In this document: piece by piece, positions 1-9,750 of the stretch | Layout of the letters: each line of letters starts with the position of its first letter | Numbering within the stretch: the stretch's first letter is position 1 | Source: Aliikangiella marina | Lineage (GTDB): Bacteria > Pseudomonadota > Gammaproteobacteria > Enterobacterales > Kangiellaceae | Assembly (NCBI RefSeq): GCF_007004765.1 | Contig: NZ_VIKR01000001.1 | Location: 558,001 to 622,000, forward strand | Direction of reading: 5' to 3' | DNA length: 64,000 nucleotides | The notes under the pieces: model-generated | Database searches by the model: none | The model's input: only the letters and a program-made list of their open reading frames with translations | What the model was told of the DNA's origin: nothing | Program-made: the position numbers and the translations under genes

Positions 1-2078
1 CGGCAAACGCACTCAAGGAGGCAGGACTTAAAACTCATATTGTTGAGTTCGCACCGCAACTCATGGGTGTCCAAATTGACAGTGCTGGTGGCACTTTGTT
101 GCGTAATAAAATCGAGTCACTGGGTGTCGAAGTACATACCTCCAAGGCGACCGTCGCGATAGAACAAGGTACAAACCATCGGTATCGAATGAATTTTAAA
201 GACGGTGGGCATCTTGAAACTGATTTAATTTTATTTTCAGCAGGCATACGTCCTTATGATGAGCTTGCTGATTTAACTGGACTGGAGAAAGGCGAACGCG
301 GTGGGTTTGCAATCAATAATCAATGTCAAACTTCAGATCCTAATATCTATGCAATCGGAGAATGTGCTGCTTGGAATAATTTTATCTTTGGTTTGGTTGC
401 ACCAGGTTATCAGATGGCAAAAATAACCGTACAAAAATTGATTAATCCTACATCGGATGAAAAGTTCATTGGTGCTGATATGAGCACCAAATTAAAATTG
501 ATGGGTGTCGAGGTCGGTTCTATCGGAGATGCCCATGGTAATACAGCCGGTTCTCAAAGTTACACCTATGAAAACCAACCGCAAGGGATTTACAAAAAAA
601 TCGTTGTTAACCATGATGGTACTAAACTGATTGGTGCCGTTCTCGTCGGCGATACCAGTGATTATGATTCACTATTACAATACATGCTCAATGGCATTGA
701 TCTACCAGAACATGCAGAATCATTAATACTTCCCAATGTGAACAATGGCCCTGTTCTCGGTGCCGATGCACTCCCAGATAGTGCGACTATTTGCTCGTGT
801 CATAACGTTACCAAAAGCGATATCGTTAACACCATTACAGCCGGTTCAACCGAGCTCGCTACTGTCAAGTCATGTACCAAAGCGAGTACTGGTTGTGGTG
901 GATGTGCCGCTCTGTTGAAAGATGTTTTTGATACTGCAATGGAAAACCTCGGTTTTGAGGTGAAGAAAGATATCTGTGAACACTTCGCCTACTCACGTCT
1001 AGAATTATTCAATATCGTTAAAATTGAAAAAATAGAAACATTTGAAGATCTCCTGCAACGCCATGGTCATGGACTCGGTTGTGATATTTGTAAACCCACT
1101 GTCGCTTCCATTTTGGCTTCCTTGTGGAATGACTATGTTCTCGAGAAAAACAAAATCCCGTTACAGGATACTAATGATACCTATCTTGCCAATATGCAAA
1201 AAGATGGCAGTTACTCGGTAGTACCTAGAGTTCCAGGCGGCGAAATTACACCCGATAAACTTATCGTACTGGGAGAGGTTGCGAAAAAATATGATCTGTA
1301 CACCAAAATCACCGGAGGACAGCGTGTTGATTTATTTGGTGCCAGAGTCGATCAATTACCATCAATTTGGGCGGAGTTAATCGACGCTGGTTTTGAAACC
1401 GGACATGCTTATGGAAAGGCAGTAAGAACAGTGAAGTCGTGTGTTGGCAGTACCTGGTGTCGTTATGGTGTTCAGGATAGTGTTGCCATGGCCATATTCA
1501 TCGAGAATCGATACAAAGGTATACGCGCGCCACATAAAATCAAGTTTGCAGTGTCGGGTTGTACCCGGGAATGTGCTGAAGCGCAGAGCAAAGATATCGG
1601 GGTTATTGCAACCGAGAATGGCTGGAATTTATACGTCTGTGGTAATGGCGGAATGCGACCAAGGCATGCTGAATTATTTGCCTCCGATCTCAATGATGAC
1701 ACCTTGATTTTATACATCGACCGCATCTTGTCTTTTTATATCAATACGGCCGATCGTCTACAACGCACCTCAGTATGGATGGAAAACATGGAGGGGGGGC
1801 TGGACTATCTCAGGCAAGTTGTCATTGATGATCATTTGGGAGTTTGTGATGAATTGGAACGGCAAATCGCTCATGTTATTGCCAATTATCAGTGTGAGTG
1901 GAAGACCACAATCAATGACCCAGAAGCATTAAAACGCTTTAAACCATTTGTGAACAGTAACGAGACTGATTCGACTATTGAGTTTGTTCGTGAACGAGGT
2001 CAGATAAGACCGGCTATAGAAAAAGAAAAATCGATTAAACAGTCTCCTCATTTAATCCCTGTGATTGAAGCGAAATAG
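1..2078 (+). CDS. nirB: NAD(P)H nitrite reductase large subunit NirB (5' end outside window)
   Basis: Catalytic subunit of the cytoplasmic siroheme nitrite reductase, reducing nitrite to ammonium with NAD(P)H. The reading frame is open from base 3, and the upstream residues ending in APQLMGV match the FAD/NAD-binding domain, so only the N-terminus is missing. In order one sees the rest of the pyridine-nucleotide oxidoreductase domain, a BFD-like [2Fe-2S] domain (CSC near base 790, CGGC near base 895), the ferredoxin-like half domain, and the siroheme/[4Fe-4S] domain with SCVGSTWC (about base 1437) and GCTREC (about base 1558). All four cluster cysteines are present. The TAG stop is the first codon of a 15-bp tandem repeat that runs into nirD. 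First visible gene of a nirB-nirD-nasA-cysG operon. Identification is firm. Confidence 0.97.
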   Translation, partial: ANALKEAGLKTHIVEFAPQLMGVQIDSAGGTLLRNKIESLGVEVHTSKATVAIEQGTNHRYRMNFKDGGHLETDLILFSAGIRPYDELADLTGLEKGERGGFAINNQCQTSDPNIYAIGECAAWNNFIFGLVAPGYQMAKITVQKLINPTSDEKFIGADMSTKLKLMGVEVGSIGDAHGNTAGSQSYTYENQPQGIYKKIVVNHDGTKLIGAVLVGDTSDYDSLLQYMLNGIDLPEHAESLILPNVNNGPVLGADALPDSATICSCHNVTKSDIVNTITAGSTELATVKSCTKASTGCGGCAALLKDVFDTAMENLGFEVKKDICEHFAYSRLELFNIVKIEKIETFEDLLQRHGHGLGCDICKPTVASILASLWNDYVLEKNKIPLQDTNDTYLANMQKDGSYSVVPRVPGGEITPDKLIVLGEVAKKYDLYTKITGGQRVDLFGARVDQLPSIWAELIDAGFETGHAYGKAVRTVKSCVGSTWCRYGVQDSVAMAIFIENRYKGIRAPHKIKFAVSGCTRECAEAQSKDIGVIATENGWNLYVCGNGGMRPRHAELFASDLNDDTLILYIDRILSFYINTADRLQRTSVWMENMEGGLDYLRQVVIDDHLGVCDELERQIAHVIANYQCEWKTTINDPEALKRFKPFVNSNETDSTIEFVRERGQIRPAIEKEKSIKQSPHLIPVIEAK

Positions 2079-2120
2079 TGTGATAAAAGATAGTGTGATA
2101 AAAAATAGTGTGATGAAAAA
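2076..2120 (+). repeat. Three tandem 15-bp repeats at the nirB-nirD junction
   Basis: Three head-to-tail copies of TAGTGTGAT(A/G)AAA(A/G)A lie at 2076-2090, 2091-2105 and 2106-2120, with a decayed fourth copy following. The array begins exactly on the nirB stop codon, so each copy carries another in-frame TAG for nirB. In the nirD frame it would read as repeated NSVIK. It probably arose by slippage and lengthens the spacer ahead of the real nirD start. Confidence 0.85.
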
Positions 2121-2154
2121 CAGTGAGACGAATTATAATATTATGAATAACAGT

Positions 2155-2499
2155 ATGATGAATACAAATCAAGAAACCTGGTTAAGTGTTTGCAACAAAT
2201 CTGACCTAGTAATCAACTCTGGTGTCTGCGCCCTCGTAGATAATCATCAGGTCGCCATCTTTGGTGTCCAGTCAGACGATCTGAAAATCTATGCCATCTC
2301 AAATTATGATCCTATCGGTAAAGCTCATGTGTTATATCGGGGAATTGTTGGCAGTATTAATGACGAGCCTGTTGTCGCATCACCGCTTTTTAAGCAGCAT
2401 TTTAGTCTGACCTCCGGCCAGTGTATTGAAGATGATTCATCACATGTTCGTACTTTTAAAACTCGACTAGTTGAATCAGATGTTCAAATACTGATTTAA
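2155..2499 (+). CDS. nirD: Nitrite reductase small subunit NirD
   Basis: Small Rieske-like subunit of the NirBD nitrite reductase. The start at ATG 2155 (MMNTNQETWLSVC) gives 114 residues, close to the usual length of about 108, and aligns the WLSVC...SGVCALV stretch with the N-terminus of known NirD proteins. A longer frame opens at TTG 2065 inside nirB, but its extra 30 residues are mostly a translation of the 15-bp tandem repeat and are probably not made. The core ISNYDPIGKAHVLYRGIV and VASPLFKQHFSL matches the family. As in enterobacterial NirD, the Rieske cysteine/histidine ligands are not evident. It sits between nirB and nasA in the same direction. Confidence 0.93.
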   Translation: MMNTNQETWLSVCNKSDLVINSGVCALVDNHQVAIFGVQSDDLKIYAISNYDPIGKAHVLYRGIVGSINDEPVVASPLFKQHFSLTSGQCIEDDSSHVRTFKTRLVESDVQILI

Positions 2500-2518
2500 A
2501 GCTTTGACGATATAGCCA

Positions 2519-5239
2519 GTGTTAATGAAGCCTAACTACATCCCATCACAGACCACGCTTACAGGTCAAAAAAACGCTACAGAACACAAAAACTGTATAG
2601 GGCAAACAACCTGCGCGTACTGTGGTGTTGGATGTGGCGTTGATATTCATTTTGAAAAAGGAGAGCCGGTAGCGATCGAAGGTACACCATCTCATCCTGC
2701 TAACTACGGTAAATTATGTGTTAAGGGTAATCATCTGCTGGAAACTTTGACGTCAGAGGATCGTCTGATAACACCGCAAATTGATGGCAAGTCGGTTAGT
2801 TGGCATTTGGCTACCGATATGATTGCTGACCGATTGATAGAAACCATTCGATCACATGGACCCGATTCTGTTGCATTTTATCTCTCTGGTCAGTTGCTCA
2901 CTGAAGACTACTATGTCGCGAATAAATTCATGAAAGGCTATGTTGGATCAGCTAACGTTGATACTAATTCTCGACTTTGCATGTCCTCCGCTGTCGCAGC
3001 GTATATACGCGCCTTTGGTGAAGACATAGTACCCTGTAGTTACTCTGATCTTGAACAAACTGATCTCTTGATAATAATCGGTTCCAATGCTGCCTGGACT
3101 CACCCAGTCTTATATCAACGCATTGAGCGAGCCAAACAGATCAACCCAGCAATGCAAATTGTCCTTATTGATCCACGCCGAACCGCAACTGTTGAAATTG
3201 CCGACAAACATTTAGCATTAAAGCCTGGAACAGATGCCGCAATTTATAATGGACTGCTGAATTATCTAGCTAACTATGATGGTCTCGATAAGTGTTTTAT
3301 TGAAAAGCATACTGAAAATTTCGATGGATGTTTGGCCGAAGCAAAGCAATGGTCGGTCAATCGTGTTGCATCTTTTTGTGAACTGAAAGTCCAAGAAATA
3401 GAATCGTTGTATGACTTATTTCTTTGCAGCCCACGAGTGATTAGCTTTTACTCTATGGGGATCAATCAGTCGTCTAGTGGTACTGATAAGTGCCAATCAA
3501 TCATTAATGCCCATCTTGCCTCAGGTAAACTATTAAGGCCTGGCTGCGGACCGTTCTCGATTACAGGGCAACCCAATGCGATGGGGGGACGTGAGGTTGG
3601 AGGTATGTCCAATATGTTAACCAGTCACATGGACATTGAAAATGCTACCCATCGAGAGCAGGTAAAAACATTCTGGCAATCACCTACCATTGCGAGTAAA
3701 GCTGGATTAAAAGCCGTTGATATGTTTGAACAGATGCGCTCCGGTCAAATCAAAGCTGTTTGGATTATGGCTACAAATCCAATGGTCAGCCTACCTAATC
3801 GACCTATTATTACAGAAGCGCTGAAGGCTTGCGAAACTGTAATCGTCTCTGACTGCGTTGCTAGAAATGACACCTTAGAATATGCGAACGTTGTTTTACC
3901 CGTATCTGGTTGGCTAGAAAAAGACGGAACTGTAACCAATTCAGAGCGAGTTATTTCCCGTCAACGCGGACTGATAGGTCCGAATGGTGAAGTTAAGCAT
4001 GATTGGCAGATCATATGTGAAGTGGCAAAAAAGATGGGGTTTGATGGTTTTGATTACCAACATGTCCACGAAATATTTAATGAGTGGACTGCACTGACCG
4101 GTTATAAAAATAATGGCTCAAGACAGCTTGATTTGAGTGCTATAGGCCGACTTAGTCAAAGCGAGTATAATAATCTTAAACCGCAACAGTGGCCGATTAA
4201 ACCAGGGGGTGATAGTCGCGTATTTGTTGACCGACAATTTAGTACGTCATCTGGGAGAGCACACTTCCATCCTGTAACCCCTCGCTTACCGATACAAACG
4301 ACTTCAGAACAATTTCCAATAGTCATGAACTCTGGTCGTCTCAGAGATCACTGGCACACGATGACAAGGACAGGGCGCTCAGCCCGTTTACATGCTCATA
4401 CAGAACATCCTTATATCGAAATTAATCCTTCGATGGCTCGCACTTTGGATATTGTCGATGGAGATTTAATTCGCGCTCAATCGTCAACGGGTGAGGTAAT
4501 TGCCAACGCAAGAGTCACTGATAGTGTTCGAAAAGGTCAGTGTTTTATGCCGATTCATTGGTCAAAGCAATACGCTTCACATGCGAAGGTTTCCGCACTT
4601 TATCAGTCGGTCATTGATCCCATTTCAGGCCAGCCTGAAAGCAAACATACCGCAGTAAGAATTGAAAAAATGAACTATGCGCAACATGGATTCTTGTTCT
4701 TGACCAGCGATATTAATTTAACTGTTGATTACTGGAGTAAAACAAGAATAAGTAAGGGCTGGTTATGGCACTTTGCTATGCATCAGGAAGGATTGGAGTT
4801 GCGACATTTTCTCCAAGAACAATTAACGGATCGTTATCAATGGTTGCAGTTCAACAGCTCACACCTTCAGTCTGTTGTTGCACAGTCGAGTGGAGAATTA
4901 AAAGCTGTTGGTTATTTATCAAATGTTCCAGTAAAGATTAATTCTGACTGGTTAAATCAATTATCCATTAGTGACAGCATTTCTGATGACCAATTAAACC
5001 GTTTATTACATGCGCAAACCGATCCAACTTTTGAGAATGGCAAACAGGTTTGTAGCTGTTTTAAAGTCTATGAAAAAAGCATAGTGACTGCAATCAAAGA
5101 AGGTCACCGTAGTGTCGCCGAACTCGGTAAAAAATTACAGTGTGGCACCAATTGTGGTTCATGTAAAACCGAACTGAGTCAATTAATTAAAACACACGCA
5201 GAGGATACTCACCATGACATACATGCCCTTGTTCTTTAA
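2519..5239 (+). CDS. nasA: Assimilatory nitrate reductase catalytic subunit NasA
   Basis: Molybdopterin-guanine-dinucleotide enzyme reducing nitrate to nitrite in the cytoplasm. The N-terminal [4Fe-4S] site has C32, C35, C39 and C67. The molybdenum-ligand cysteine is C154 in NSRLCMSS. The body is the usual molybdopterin oxidoreductase plus dinucleotide-binding domain, and the C-terminus carries a BFD-like [2Fe-2S] module (CSC near residue 844, CGTNCGSC near 873) that accepts electrons. The length of 906 residues suits NasA with the extra BFD domain. Start is GTG 2519, with ATG 2525 as an alternative. The stop overlaps the cysG start by 26 bp, which suggests translational coupling. Its product, nitrite, is the NirBD substrate. 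Confidence 0.96.
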   Translation: MLMKPNYIPSQTTLTGQKNATEHKNCIGQTTCAYCGVGCGVDIHFEKGEPVAIEGTPSHPANYGKLCVKGNHLLETLTSEDRLITPQIDGKSVSWHLATDMIADRLIETIRSHGPDSVAFYLSGQLLTEDYYVANKFMKGYVGSANVDTNSRLCMSSAVAAYIRAFGEDIVPCSYSDLEQTDLLIIIGSNAAWTHPVLYQRIERAKQINPAMQIVLIDPRRTATVEIADKHLALKPGTDAAIYNGLLNYLANYDGLDKCFIEKHTENFDGCLAEAKQWSVNRVASFCELKVQEIESLYDLFLCSPRVISFYSMGINQSSSGTDKCQSIINAHLASGKLLRPGCGPFSITGQPNAMGGREVGGMSNMLTSHMDIENATHREQVKTFWQSPTIASKAGLKAVDMFEQMRSGQIKAVWIMATNPMVSLPNRPIITEALKACETVIVSDCVARNDTLEYANVVLPVSGWLEKDGTVTNSERVISRQRGLIGPNGEVKHDWQIICEVAKKMGFDGFDYQHVHEIFNEWTALTGYKNNGSRQLDLSAIGRLSQSEYNNLKPQQWPIKPGGDSRVFVDRQFSTSSGRAHFHPVTPRLPIQTTSEQFPIVMNSGRLRDHWHTMTRTGRSARLHAHTEHPYIEINPSMARTLDIVDGDLIRAQSSTGEVIANARVTDSVRKGQCFMPIHWSKQYASHAKVSALYQSVIDPISGQPESKHTAVRIEKMNYAQHGFLFLTSDINLTVDYWSKTRISKGWLWHFAMHQEGLELRHFLQEQLTDRYQWLQFNSSHLQSVVAQSSGELKAVGYLSNVPVKINSDWLNQLSISDSISDDQLNRLLHAQTDPTFENGKQVCSCFKVYEKSIVTAIKEGHRSVAELGKKLQCGTNCGSCKTELSQLIKTHAEDTHHDIHALVL

Positions 5240-6719
5240 AACCAATAGTAGTCGACCTGCTTTAATTATTGGTGGTGGTGAGATTGCTTGTGCCAAAGCT
5301 AAAGCACTTATCAGCTGTGACACCAATATAGTTGTTGCAAGTAAAAAGATAAGTGAACCATTAAGAAAACTGCAAATCGAACATGGTTTTAAGATCATCC
5401 CCCGTGACTATAAAGATTCTCTGATAGAGGGTAATGCCTTCGTTATCGCCGCAACAAATAATGATTTCGTTAATCGACAAGTCGCTAAGCACTGTAGAGC
5501 AGTAAACATTCCTGTCAATGTAGTGGATAACCCTAAATTATGTGATTTTATTTTTCCAGCCCTAGTGAGACGAGGACCACTACAAATTGCGATTTCATCG
5601 GGTGGTATTTCACCAGTTCTCGCACGAATCATTAAACAAACCATCGAGCGTATTATTCCTCCTTACTATGAACGAATAATTGATTTCTTACGAACCAAAA
5701 AGGAGCTGTTACGTGATCACCTTAATCACATCCAGCCACGTAGATTATTCGTCGAAACCTTATTGAATGGTCCAATCGCCGAAGAAGCTTTAGAGGGGAA
5801 TACAAATCATGCTTCTGAATTGTTAGAAAAGGCGCTAGCAACAACTAATGACTGCAAACAAGCGGGATTATACCTAATAGGTACAGGCCCCGGTCATCCT
5901 GAGCTTATTACGCTTAAGGGTATGCGTTTAATTTCGCAGGCAGATGTTGTTCTATACGATCGTTTGATTCCTCCTGATCTCATCGAACAATATGCTCGTA
6001 AAGATGCTTCAGTCATTGCTGTAGGAAAAACGCGTAACCATCATCATAAAAAGCAGGAAGATATCGGATGTATGATAGAGAGGTATTTGAAGCAAGATAA
6101 AATAGTGGTTAGATTGAAAGGAGGCGATCCGGGTATTTTTGGACATTGTGCAGAAGAAATAAATATTGCTAAGCATTTAGATGTGCCATACCACATAGTA
6201 CCGGGTGTTAGTGCCGTGACAGGATGTGCCGCCTATAGTGGCTTTCCGCTAACCGAAAGAGGCGGTTCGAATTCTCTACATATATTAACTTTATATTCTA
6301 AAGAAATAGAGCAAGAATTTATTTGGAACAAACTTAGAGGAACACAAAAAGATACGCTGGCTTTTTATATGAGTACACCCAATACATCAATACTCTGTAA
6401 GAAGCTTATCGGTATCGGTTTTCAACCGGACACGCCGATATTACTTATAGAGCAGGGGACTACACCTTTTCACCGTGAGTATCCTGCCACATTGAGTACC
6501 TTTACTTTGAAATACCATGCTCGTCGATTTAAATCACCTAGTTTGGTTATTGTCGGAAATGTCACTCGATTTAGCATGGCACATCAAAGGACCAATAATC
6601 AAGTTGATTTGGAAGAAACTAAAGCTTCGTATTTTGCGCCGTTACCGCAATCGTCAGAAAAGCCTATCTTCGCTAATCATCCCACGGCATTCACAGATCG
6701 AGTTCAGCGGGAAAAATAG
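5214..6719 (+). CDS. cysG: Siroheme synthase CysG
   Basis: Trifunctional enzyme converting uroporphyrinogen III to siroheme, the NirB cofactor. The N-terminal half is precorrin-2 dehydrogenase/ferrochelatase (ALIIGGGEIACAKAKAL, about residues 17-33; ISSGGISPVLARIIKQ). The C-terminal half is the uroporphyrinogen-III C-methyltransferase (LIGTGPGHPELITLKG near residue 221, RLKGGDPGIFGHC, PGVSAVTGCAAYSGFPLTERG). It is 501 residues against about 457 in Escherichia coli; the excess is largely a tail after VIVGNVT that looks unstructured. The start at ATG 5214 lies inside nasA and gives MTYMPLFFK, matching the family start MDHLPIF. Placement in a nitrate operon points to siroheme supply for NirB rather than for sulfite reductase. 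Confidence 0.96.
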   Translation: MTYMPLFFKTNSSRPALIIGGGEIACAKAKALISCDTNIVVASKKISEPLRKLQIEHGFKIIPRDYKDSLIEGNAFVIAATNNDFVNRQVAKHCRAVNIPVNVVDNPKLCDFIFPALVRRGPLQIAISSGGISPVLARIIKQTIERIIPPYYERIIDFLRTKKELLRDHLNHIQPRRLFVETLLNGPIAEEALEGNTNHASELLEKALATTNDCKQAGLYLIGTGPGHPELITLKGMRLISQADVVLYDRLIPPDLIEQYARKDASVIAVGKTRNHHHKKQEDIGCMIERYLKQDKIVVRLKGGDPGIFGHCAEEINIAKHLDVPYHIVPGVSAVTGCAAYSGFPLTERGGSNSLHILTLYSKEIEQEFIWNKLRGTQKDTLAFYMSTPNTSILCKKLIGIGFQPDTPILLIEQGTTPFHREYPATLSTFTLKYHARRFKSPSLVIVGNVTRFSMAHQRTNNQVDLEETKASYFAPLPQSSEKPIFANHPTAFTDRVQREK

Positions 6720-7248
6720 ATTAAAAACAGATAATTCAACTGATGAATGATAATTCAAAAACGATAATTTAAGACATATAAAAAAGATTATTCAGATTAT
6801 TCAAAGAGATTATTCAAGACAGACACTATTGAGTGATTTCTTACAATTATCTGAGCTTATTTCTAATGTATACCATTTAAGTTAAGAACATTCGCCACTT
6901 GCTTTGTGGGTTATCCGAGATATTGTGCCTGTCTATATTTGCATTTTTGTATAACTTAGAAGGAGTTAATTCAGTATACTTGGCTGAATTCTCATATATC
7001 TATGATTACAGCTGGATGAAAAGTTGAGAATGTTTGAGAAGTTATTTAGTAACTAGACTCTTGTCATCAATTACTTGAGATTAAAATTAAGTTTTATTTG
7101 GTTCCTAAGTTTAAGTGTATTCATCTACTAAACGAAGTGCTCGGAACTACATGTAAAAGTATTTAAGAAATAAACGAAGTAATTCATGACAAGCCCTTCG
7201 AATAAACAAGAAATAAACGTCTGAATTGGGGTGTGCAAAGGAGAGTTA
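6720..7248. other. Gene-free AT-rich spacer with short direct repeats
   Basis: No credible gene is visible. The first 100 bp hold three copies of GATTATTCA (6786-6794, 6795-6803, 6808-6816) and looser copies of GATAATTCA, a low-complexity pattern like slippage. The remainder is AT-rich and should contain the promoter of the following small gene, but no clear -35/-10 pair or terminator stands out. Confidence 0.6.
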
Positions 7249-7542
7249 ATGAACAAATGCCCAAATTGTAATAACACGCCGATAAGCTTTTTTGAATGGA
7301 ATAGAGGTTTAAATGCCTTCTCGTGTAAATGTCAAAATTGTTCTTGGCCTCTTAGAGGAAAGATAATAAATATTGTACTTTTTGCTGTAACGGTGCTTTC
7401 TGCTGTAGTTGGGTTAATAGTAGCCCGAGAGATATTTGAGTTTAGAAATGCTATTAAAGGAGTTCTTTTCATTATTTTTATAGCACCACTAATAATAATA
7501 GGCTCAGGGATTGGTTACTGGATGGGTGGCTATAAAATATAG
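7249..7542 (+). CDS. Small zinc-ribbon membrane protein, unknown function
   Basis: No family recognised. The product starts MNKCPNCNN and has two cysteine pairs (CPNC near residue 4 and CKCQNC near residue 29) that should form a zinc ribbon, followed by two predicted membrane segments (about 43-62 and 72-92) separated by a short charged loop. The frame could start at GTG 7231, but AAGGAGAG at 7238-7245 places the start at ATG 7249, giving 97 residues. Similar small proteins with a zinc ribbon followed by two transmembrane helices are common orphans in gammaproteobacteria. It stands alone in an accessory stretch. Confidence 0.7.
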   Translation: MNKCPNCNNTPISFFEWNRGLNAFSCKCQNCSWPLRGKIINIVLFAVTVLSAVVGLIVAREIFEFRNAIKGVLFIIFIAPLIIIGSGIGYWMGGYKI

Positions 7543-7584
7543 AAGAGCTTTAACGCAAAACAAGTGAAACCAGAACCAAAGTAG

Positions 7585-7670
7585 CAAAATAATTAAAGAC
7601 AGCCACAATTAGGCAAATGACTTACACCAAAATAATTAAAGACAGCCACAATTAGGCAAATGACTTACAC
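7585..7670. repeat. Perfect 43-bp tandem duplication near the REP transposase
   Basis: The 43 bases at 7585-7627 are repeated without a mismatch and without a gap at 7628-7670. Each copy starts CAAAATAATTAAAGACAGCC and ends GACTTACAC. The pair lies about 165 bp beyond the 3' end of the REP-type transposase gene, so these may be the repeat element it recognises, or simply a recent duplication. No strong hairpin is obvious inside one unit. Confidence 0.9.
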
Positions 7671-7835
7671 AAACTTGCGAATATTCCTTAGCGACAGTAT
7701 CAAGGCGATTTAAATTAAACTACGCGAGTGAAAAACTTATTGGTTTAAAGCTTGACTTAGCGAACTGGTCGATTTTCAGGTAATCGATAACCTTCTCGTT
7801 TAAGAATAAATCCAAGGTTATGTTATCGTTGGTAC

Positions 7836-8810
7836 TTAGGTAGTGGAGAGGTACAAACGCCGTATGCTCGATACGCCTTTAATCCATTTTGATTTCAGTT
7901 TATCAGCAAACGATTGAATGAGATGAAGGGGCCCAACAGCGCGGTAGTAATTACGACCATAGTGATTAACTTGATTAAGCCAATTATCTTGGTTGATATT
8001 GAGCCGTTGAAATATCGGCTTTAAGTGAGTGGGAATTGTGGCTTTATCCGGATGAATGATTGATTGGCCGGTCCATTCAACCAGTTCAATATAGTCTTTT
8101 AGCGGCATTACCATGGTTCTTTGTCTGACCTTACCTGCAAGTGACTCTACTACTTGGTTTAATGTTTCTTCGGTCATCGAGCGTACTCGTGATTGAATGC
8201 TGGTATAGTCACTCTCTTCGACTTTATCGGTTATCCCTGCTCTAATGGGGTTAAGGTCGACATAGGCCATGCAAGTCAAAGCAGCTGATTCGTCTAACAA
8301 AGCTTGTGAGGTAAACCGAGACTCCCAGAAGTGTCCTTTGACAAAGTCTTCTTGATTACTGCGTTTAGCAATAGGCTCATTTATACAGCGCATGAGCCAT
8401 GAGATTGAGCCCAAGCGTTGTCGATACTCCGCTAACAGTGTTTCATCATTAGCTATAGCTTGTAGTTTGAGTTCTCGCTGGAGTTTAAATTGAGGATTAT
8501 CCAGTTTACCAGGAAACAGTTGTAGCCAGCGCTCTGCGACTTCTAAATCACTCCACTGACACGGTGCGAGCGGGTCAGAATAAACCACTAGATGATAATG
8601 GTTATGCATCACGGCATAACTATAAACTTCGATAGAGAAGATAGTAGCGAGCTGTAATATTCGTTGTTCAATCCAAGCACGGCGATGTTCATAAGATATC
8701 CCTGTCTCATCATCCACACCACATAAGAAAGCCCGTCGAACACAACGGGATATCAGGTGATAGTAACCGGCGTTTTCAGAATCAATCAGGTCACTGCGTT
8801 TGATGGCCAT
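7836..8810 (-). CDS. REP-associated tyrosine transposase (Y1 family, IS200-like fold)
   Basis: A Y1_Tnp/HUH-type single-strand nuclease of the REP-associated group. The N-terminus (SENAGYYHLISRCVRRAFLCG, split here as SENAGYYHL and ISRCVRRAFLCG) and the HUH-type motif AVMHNHYHLVV near residue 65 are diagnostic. FWESRFTSQALLDESAALTCMAYVDLNPIRAGI near residues 160-195 is typical of this group and contains the region of the catalytic tyrosine. The length of 324 residues fits the long members of the family. It starts at ATG 8810, preceded by AAGGAG in the coding strand. It is not flanked by insertion-sequence ends, as expected for RAYTs, which are usually domesticated single-copy genes. The gene appears intact. 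Confidence 0.9.
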   Translation of the reverse strand: MAIKRSDLIDSENAGYYHLISRCVRRAFLCGVDDETGISYEHRRAWIEQRILQLATIFSIEVYSYAVMHNHYHLVVYSDPLAPCQWSDLEVAERWLQLFPGKLDNPQFKLQRELKLQAIANDETLLAEYRQRLGSISWLMRCINEPIAKRSNQEDFVKGHFWESRFTSQALLDESAALTCMAYVDLNPIRAGITDKVEESDYTSIQSRVRSMTEETLNQVVESLAGKVRQRTMVMPLKDYIELVEWTGQSIIHPDKATIPTHLKPIFQRLNINQDNWLNQVNHYGRNYYRAVGPLHLIQSFADKLKSKWIKGVSSIRRLYLSTT

Positions 8811-9240
8811 TATTGCTCCTTAATCAATGAATTCACATTATCAACAAAGGAAGCTCATAAAAGAAGGCGAGAATAACACCGAGACAACTCAGAGATTGAA
8901 GATTGATAGCGTGAGTGATTGTCGATATAGTGACTGTCAGTAATTGTCCTTCGTTTGGGTATTGCCTTTTATTGGCTCAATTTTTACGGTTCTCATTAAC
9001 AGAGAAGACTATTTTACTGATCGAAGGCTTAAGAAAGTAGGAAACAACTCCAATATTACTAATACTCAAGCAGCGAATATGGGGTCAAGTGTTGGGAGTA
9101 GCACTGAACCATAGAAACATATCCTGAAATAGGTGGATGATCCAAAAATACACGCAACACAATCAATCGTTCGGCAAAAAAATATAGAGTATGATAAATA
9201 TCTTAATAAGTAAGCGAGGTTTAAATTTAAGGGAACCGTT
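8811..9240. other. Gene-free spacer
   Basis: This 430-bp stretch between the divergent transposase and the first orphan gene has no convincing reading frame, hairpin or repeat. The only sites I can support are the ribosome-binding sequences at its two ends (AAGGAG on the minus strand for the transposase, AAGGGA near 9228 for the next gene). Confidence 0.5.
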
Positions 9241-9630
9241 TTGGACAGACAAGAATTTGCAAGAAGATTTTCAGAACGACAATTATCGTATCTCAGTACA
9301 ATAGAAGCTCTAAGTAAAAACAAAGATATAACATGGCATAGCTATTTTAGTTATGCTCACGTTGAAGATGTTGGCTCTGTATCTATGGTCCTAAAAAAGG
9401 ATAAAACAGGCCCAGAATCTAAAAACTTGGAAGAATTAAATAGCTATATAAAATTTTTGACTGGTGATGGTTTTAGTCTAGAAGTTTTGGTTGAATGGTC
9501 GCTAGATAGTTGTATATATCATGTTGCATCATGGGAAGATGATGAGGAACCAGATTGGCCTCAAGATATTAATGGTGGGTTTGTCTTGAGGTGGCTTCCG
9601 GTTAAAGACTCTGATAGTTTAGGAATGTGA
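9241..9630 (+). CDS. Small hypothetical protein (orphan), possible immunity-like protein
   Basis: No family recognised. The 129-residue product is acidic, soluble and lacks a signal peptide or membrane segment. The N-terminal third looks helical (FARRFSERQLSYLSTIEAL) and the rest a mixed alpha/beta domain ending in ASWEDDEEPDWPQDINGGFVLRWL. Start is TTG 9241, chosen because AAGGGA lies about seven bases upstream. Together with the next three small same-strand genes, each with its own spacer, it resembles orphan immunity-gene clusters near Rhs or contact-dependent toxins, but no toxin gene is in view, so this is only a suggestion. Confidence 0.6.
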   Translation: MDRQEFARRFSERQLSYLSTIEALSKNKDITWHSYFSYAHVEDVGSVSMVLKKDKTGPESKNLEELNSYIKFLTGDGFSLEVLVEWSLDSCIYHVASWEDDEEPDWPQDINGGFVLRWLPVKDSDSLGM

Positions 9631-9750
9631 ATCACGGGTTAGAATCGCTGAAATGATGAGTGTATGGCAAACTCCATCACAATGCCGACACTGAACGATC
9701 TTTAAGATTATAAGAAAAGCTGTCATTCGAGGTATAAATAAGGAAATAAA

